This document shows positions 60,141 through 64,000 of a stretch of DNA of 64,000 bases, in pieces (position 1 is the stretch's first letter; the number at the start of each line of letters is the position of its first letter). This stretch comes from Pseudooceanicola onchidii (lineage in GTDB: Bacteria; Pseudomonadota; Alphaproteobacteria; Rhodobacterales; Rhodobacteraceae). The stretch spans positions 868,001 through 932,000 of the forward strand of contig NZ_SPUW01000002.1 in NCBI RefSeq assembly GCF_004959925.1, in the 5' to 3' direction. The notes under the pieces were generated by a model. The model worked only from the letters and a program-made list of their open reading frames with translations. It searched no databases and was not told the DNA's origin. The translations under genes were made by a program, and so were the position numbers.

Positions 60141-60192
60141 GCGGCCAAACCCCTTAGCGTGACCCCATAATCCAGTGTCGGGAGCCGTCCGA

Positions 60193-61410
60193 ATGGACCA
60201 GCCGGACCGCGAGGCCGAGCCGCAATTTTCGCAACCAGTACGTCAGGTTATCCTGATGCTGATCGCCCTTGGGCTGGCGGTCACGGCGGGCTTTTTCGTC
60301 GCGCCGAGCGTGCTGCCCATCTTCGAGGCGAACCCCTATCTGAACGGGCTGATCGGGGTGGTCTTCCTGGCCGGTCTGATGGGGTGTTTCTGGCAGGTGG
60401 CGCAGCTTGTGTCCTCGGTCCGCTGGATCGAGAGTTTCGCGGCCGGGACGGTCGATGCCGAAGGCCGCCGAGCGCCGCAGCTGCTGGCCCCGCTGGCGAC
60501 GCTTCTGCGGTCGCGGTCCAAGCGGATGCAGCTGTCGTCGCAATCCACGTCGTCGATCCTTGAATCGGTCGCGACCCGGATCGAAGAGGCGCGGGAAATC
60601 ACCCGCTATCTGGTCAGCCTGCTGATTTTCCTTGGTCTTCTTGGCACTTTTTATGGCCTTGCCACGACCGTTCCGGCCGTGGTCGACACCATCCGAAGCC
60701 TGTCCCCGCAAGAAGGCGAGGAGGCGCTGGATGTCTTCAACCGGCTGATGACCGGGCTGGAAAGCCAGCTGGGCGGCATGGGCGTGGCCTTCGGGTCGTC
60801 GCTTCTGGGCCTGTCGGGATCGCTGGTCGTCGGCCTGCTTGAGCTTTTCGCGGGTCACGGTCAGAACCGGTTCTACCGCGAGCTGGAAGAGTGGCTGTCG
60901 TCGATCACCCGCCTCGGCATGTCGAGCGCGGAGGGCGAGGGCGGCGCGGATACGCAGGTTCTGTCCGGGATCATCGACACGATGAGCGACCAGATCGAGA
61001 CGCTGCAGACGATCTTCACCCAGTCGGAAATGAACCGTGCGGTGGTGGATGAAAAACTGTCCAACGTGCTCGACAGCATGGAACGGCTGTCGCACCGGAT
61101 GGGGGATCACGGGCCGCTGAACGAAACGATGATGCGGGTCGCGCAGGGGCAGGAAACGCTGATCCAGCACATGCAGCGTGATCTCGACAAGGAAGAAACC
61201 GTGGATGCCGAAAGCCGGATGAGGCTGCGGTCGATCGACGTGCAACTGCTGCGCCTGCTTGAGGAAGTTTCCGCCGGGCGGCAGGAAACCATGGCGGAAC
61301 TTCGGGCCGATCTGGCCGCCTTGGGACGGTCGCTGCAGGGCAGCCAGCTGTCCGGCGGGCAGGCGATGGTGCACCGGATGCGGGGGATGCCGCCGGAGAA
61401 GGAGGGCTGA
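60193..61410 (+). CDS. MotA/ExbB/TolQ-like proton channel protein
   Basis: 405 residues. Membrane helices at about 19-40, 50-70, 140-162 and 200-225; the MotA-type block ITRYLVSLLIFLGLLGTFYGLA, then GLESQLGGMGVAFGSSLLGLSGSLVVGLLE. A 170-residue cytoplasmic tail follows with coiled coil (NRAVVDEKLSNVLDSMERLSHRMG). It forms a stator unit with the gene three bases downstream. It is not near flagellar, tol or exb genes. GTG-like start at 60175 possible, ATG 60193 has GGGAG upstream. Confidence 0.85.
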   Translation: MDQPDREAEPQFSQPVRQVILMLIALGLAVTAGFFVAPSVLPIFEANPYLNGLIGVVFLAGLMGCFWQVAQLVSSVRWIESFAAGTVDAEGRRAPQLLAPLATLLRSRSKRMQLSSQSTSSILESVATRIEEAREITRYLVSLLIFLGLLGTFYGLATTVPAVVDTIRSLSPQEGEEALDVFNRLMTGLESQLGGMGVAFGSSLLGLSGSLVVGLLELFAGHGQNRFYRELEEWLSSITRLGMSSAEGEGGADTQVLSGIIDTMSDQIETLQTIFTQSEMNRAVVDEKLSNVLDSMERLSHRMGDHGPLNETMMRVAQGQETLIQHMQRDLDKEETVDAESRMRLRSIDVQLLRLLEEVSAGRQETMAELRADLAALGRSLQGSQLSGGQAMVHRMRGMPPEKEG

Positions 61411-61413
61411 TCC

Positions 61414-63603
61414 ATGGCCCTGTCCCGCCGCAAGGGGAACCGTTTCGAAGGCGCGATCTGGCCGGGGTACGTGGACGCGGTCACCGGTCTTCTGATGGTG
61501 CTGACCTTCGTTCTGACGATCTTCATGGTCATCCAGTTCATCCTGCGTGAGACGATTTCAGGCCAGGAAAACCAGCTTGATCAGCTGACCGGAGAGATGG
61601 CGCAGCTGAGCCAGGCGCTTGGCCTGGCGCGCGACCGGGCGGATCGGTTGCAGGGGCAGCTGGGGGATACCCAGACCTCGCTTGAAGCCGCGCAAGCCGA
61701 AATCGTCGCCCAGGCTTCGTTGATCGACACGCTGACGCAGGCGCGGGCCGAACAGGAAGCGGCGCTGGAGGATGCGCAGACCCGGATCACGGATTTCGAA
61801 GCGCAGGTCACGGCCCTGCTGGCGCAGCAACGCGCGGCCGAGGGCACGATCGCGGCGCTTGGCGAGGAACGCGATGCGTTGACCGCCGAACGGGATACGC
61901 TGACCTCGGAACGCGATGCTCTCAACATCGCCCTGGCGCAGGCGCGCGAGGAGATCGACGAGGGGGCCGAGGCCGCCCGACTGGCCGCGGCCCGTCGCGA
62001 GGCGCTTGAGGCGCTGGTGGCGGATCTTGAGCGTGACGCGGCGGCGAACGCCGAAGACCGCGCCACCCTGGCCGCGCGGGTGGACGATCTGGAAACCGCG
62101 CTGAGCGAGGAAGAACAGGCCCGCCTGGCCGAAGCGGCGGCGGCCGAGGCCCTGCGCGCCCGGCTGGAAAATGCGGATGCGGAGCTGACGGCCATGACGC
62201 TGGCGCTGGAAGAGCAGCGGCGCGAGGCCGAAGAGACATTGACCTTGCTGGCCGCAGCGGAACAGGCGGGCGAGGATCTGGACCTGCAGCTTGCCGCCGC
62301 GCTGGCCCGGCGAGACGAAGGATCCGCGCTCGAGACGGAATTGCGCGACCAGATCGCGGCGCTTTTGTCTGACCTCGAGGGGCGGCAAGGTGAACTGGCC
62401 GACGCCATGGCCCGGGTCGCCGCGCTGGAGGACAGCCTGGCCGCCGAGCAATCGGACCGGATGGCGCTGCAGGATCAGCTGGCCAGCGCGCTGGCCGATG
62501 ATGCCGAGGCCGAGGAAATCCGGACGGATCGCGCCGCCCTGCAAAGCCAGCTTGAAGCCAGCCGCGCCGAGGCGTCAGACGCGACCGCCAGGATCACCGA
62601 CCTGGAGCAGCGCATCGCCGCGCTTGAGGCACAGATGGCGCAGGCCCGGGACGAACGTGCAGACGAACGCGCGGCGGCAGAGGAAGAGCTGGCCTCGCTT
62701 CGTGACAGGCTGGCGGCGGCGCTGTCGAACCGCGATGCAGAGGCCGTGGACCGGGACGAGCTCAAGCGTCAGCTGGCCGCGGCCCTGGCGGCCAAGCTTG
62801 CGGCCGAGCGGTCGCTGGACACGCAGATGTCGGACGCGGACCGGCGTGCGGCGCTGTTGGCCGAGGCGAACAAGCGGCTGGCGGACGAACAGGCCGTATC
62901 GGCCGAGGCGCAGCGCCAGACCGCCGTCCTGAACCAGCAGGTTGCGCAGATGCGGTCGCAGCTGTCGCGGTTGCAGGCGCTGCTTGATGACTACAAGGCG
63001 CGGGACGAGGCGAACCAGGTGCAGATCCAGTCGCTTGGGTCCGATCTCAACCAGGCGCTGGCGCAGAAGGCGGCCGAGGAACGCCGCCGCCGTCAGCTGG
63101 AAGAGGCCGAGCGGAAGCGGCTTGAGGCCGAGCGGGACCAGCTGGAGAAATACAAGTCCGAGTTCTTCGGCCAGCTGCGCGACGTCTTTGCCGGGCAGGA
63201 GGGCGTGCAGATCGTCGGCGACCGTTTCGTCTTCTCCTCCGAGGTGCTGTTCGATCCGGGTTCGGCCGATCTGTCGCAGGCCGGGCGGGGGCAGATCAGT
63301 TCGATCACGGCCACCCTGCAGGCCTTGGCGGATGAAATTCCCGATGCCATCGACTGGGTCCTGCGGGTCGATGGCCACACGGACGACGTGCCCCTGTCAG
63401 GCCAGGGCGCATTCGCCGACAACTGGGAACTGTCGCAGGCCCGCGCGCTTTCTGTGGTGCGGTTCATGACGGACGGGCTGGGCTTTCCGCCCAACCGTCT
63501 GGCGGCCAACGGGTTTGGCCAGTACCAGCCGATTGCCACCGGCACCTCGCCCGAGGCCCGCGCGGCGAACCGGCGGATCGAATTGAAGTTCACCGAACGC
63601 TAG
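61414..63603 (+). CDS. MotB-like protein with long coiled coil and OmpA peptidoglycan-binding domain
   Basis: 729 residues. One membrane helix near the N terminus (YVDAVTGLLMVLTFVLTIFM) with Asp21 at the position of the proton-binding Asp of MotB/TolR. Residues about 50-590 are nearly continuous coiled coil (Ala, Glu, Arg, Gln, Leu rich). The C terminus (about 600-729) is an OmpA/MotB domain: VLFDPGSADLS, RVDGHTDDVPLSG, NWELSQARALSVVRFMTDGLG, ANGFGQYQPIATG and ANRRIELKF. It anchors the stator to the cell wall. Three bases separate it from the MotA-like gene. Confidence 0.88.
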   Translation: MALSRRKGNRFEGAIWPGYVDAVTGLLMVLTFVLTIFMVIQFILRETISGQENQLDQLTGEMAQLSQALGLARDRADRLQGQLGDTQTSLEAAQAEIVAQASLIDTLTQARAEQEAALEDAQTRITDFEAQVTALLAQQRAAEGTIAALGEERDALTAERDTLTSERDALNIALAQAREEIDEGAEAARLAAARREALEALVADLERDAAANAEDRATLAARVDDLETALSEEEQARLAEAAAAEALRARLENADAELTAMTLALEEQRREAEETLTLLAAAEQAGEDLDLQLAAALARRDEGSALETELRDQIAALLSDLEGRQGELADAMARVAALEDSLAAEQSDRMALQDQLASALADDAEAEEIRTDRAALQSQLEASRAEASDATARITDLEQRIAALEAQMAQARDERADERAAAEEELASLRDRLAAALSNRDAEAVDRDELKRQLAAALAAKLAAERSLDTQMSDADRRAALLAEANKRLADEQAVSAEAQRQTAVLNQQVAQMRSQLSRLQALLDDYKARDEANQVQIQSLGSDLNQALAQKAAEERRRRQLEEAERKRLEAERDQLEKYKSEFFGQLRDVFAGQEGVQIVGDRFVFSSEVLFDPGSADLSQAGRGQISSITATLQALADEIPDAIDWVLRVDGHTDDVPLSGQGAFADNWELSQARALSVVRFMTDGLGFPPNRLAANGFGQYQPIATGTSPEARAANRRIELKFTER

Positions 63604-63607
63604 GGGG

Positions 63608-64000
63608 TCAGTCGACCCGCAGCGTGATCGTTCGGCTGTCGATCCTGTCGTCGCCGCGCCAGAAGGTCACCGTGCCCTGATATTTGCCCTTGGCCAGGGG
63701 CGCGCGCAGGCGTTTGCCGTTGGCGCGGAAGAACTGGGCCTGCGGTTTGTCGAGCACCTGGCGCCCCTGCACGACCGGGCCGTCGGGGCCGGTGATCTCG
63801 ATCTCGATCTCGTCGCCTTCGCGACCGCCGAAGGCGAACCCCCAAAGAACGATGGCGCCCGCGTCTTGGTGCAGGACCGGCACGGCGGCGGTCCCGGCCT
63901 TGATATCGGCATAGCTGGGCACGTGGTCCGCGAAACCGACCGACATCACCCCGCCGGGGGCATAGGCCAGGTCATCGGCCCAGAGCGTCGGCCCGGTGCC
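63608..64000 (-). CDS. C-terminal part of a probable M23 peptidase-like envelope protein
   Basis: The frame is open to the window edge; 130 residues are seen, the 5' end is missing. The visible part has no catalytic motif but shows a beta-rich Ig-like tail (IVLWGFAFGGREGDEIEIEITGPDG, GKYQGTVTFWRGDDRIDSRT) that I remember from the C termini of Rhodobacteraceae M23 metallopeptidases. Stop 63608 is convergent with the OmpA-domain gene, four bases apart. An internal ATG at 63949 is not taken as start because the frame continues upstream. Confidence 0.5.
   Translation of the reverse strand, partial: GTGPTLWADDLAYAPGGVMSVGFADHVPSYADIKAGTAAVPVLHQDAGAIVLWGFAFGGREGDEIEIEITGPDGPVVQGRQVLDKPQAQFFRANGKRLRAPLAKGKYQGTVTFWRGDDRIDSRTITLRVD

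Noticed and set aside
60193-63603. Zorya anti-phage system
   Set aside because: No ZorC/ZorD/ZorE partner is visible and surroundings are housekeeping genes; only a structural resemblance was noted.
1-64000. CRISPR arrays, rRNA, tRNA, insertion sequences, integrases, prophage genes
   Set aside because: Looked for on both strands; no spaced direct repeats, transposase or phage motifs and no RNA gene signatures were recognised.

Overview
This window looks like ordinary chromosome from a Roseobacter-type member of the Rhodobacteraceae (Alphaproteobacteria). The evidence is the very high GC content, dense gene packing with many ATGA stop/start overlaps, and families typical of that group: DUF6473 next to a LuxR-type regulator, DUF1489, DUF2125, a Hint-domain protein, homospermidine synthase, the smo/mtlK/xylB polyol operon, and an alphaproteobacterial SOS box (GTTC-N7-GTTC). 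I see no rRNA, tRNA, CRISPR array, prophage or insertion sequence. Repeats are limited to short palindromic elements.

Layout. 1-4.2 kb: the end of a RecD-like helicase, an SDR, a DoxX protein, 3-hydroxybutyryl-CoA dehydrogenase, a DUF6473 protein and a LuxR-family regulator. 4.2-6.2 kb: a gene-poor stretch with a possible small RNA, then etfBA. 6.4-13.4 kb: gamma-glutamyltransferase, a dimethylglycine/sarcosine dehydrogenase-like flavoprotein, a DUF938 methyltransferase coupled to an FAD amine oxidase, and a GNAT enzyme. 13.4-23.1 kb (minus strand): xanthine dehydrogenase xdhA, a small coupled ORF, xdhB and xdhC, running into a BMP-type nucleoside/purine ABC importer. 23.2-25.7 kb: 5-oxoprolinase pxpBCA. 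25.8-36 kb: dnaE, slyX, hisS-hisZ-hisG, DUF1489, and B12-dependent ribonucleotide reductase nrdJ behind two NrdR-box-like sites and a structured leader.

36-45.7 kb: a LacI-type regulator and a sugar-alcohol operon (binding protein, two permeases, ATPase, sorbitol dehydrogenase, mannitol dehydrogenase, xylulokinase, P-loop kinase) behind a perfect palindromic operator. 45.9-51.1 kb: DUF808, an agmatinase-like ureohydrolase, an LpxR-like outer-membrane protein, a Hint protein and rpsD. 51.3-54 kb: a radical-SAM protein and a DUF4130-UdgX fusion, apparently an SOS-controlled DNA-repair operon with a leaderless promoter. 54.1-58.5 kb: homospermidine synthase behind a possible regulatory leader, then hisC-tyrA and an extensin-like protein. 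58.5-64 kb: DUF2125, a ChaC-like gamma-glutamylcyclotransferase, a MotA/MotB-like stator pair and the end of a probable M23 peptidase.

Functional themes: purine uptake and oxidation in one transcription unit; polyol uptake and oxidation; parts of a gamma-glutamyl cycle (GGT, gamma-glutamylcyclotransferase, PxpABC) spread over the window; and SOS-linked repair. The most unusual sequence-level observations are the SOS/leaderless promoter of the radical-SAM/UdgX operon, the putative leaders of nrdJ and hss, and two repeat-type insertions inside the xdh locus, one in frame within xdhB and one creating a small coupled ORF between xdhA and xdhB. All functions are read by eye from sequence; no database search was run.
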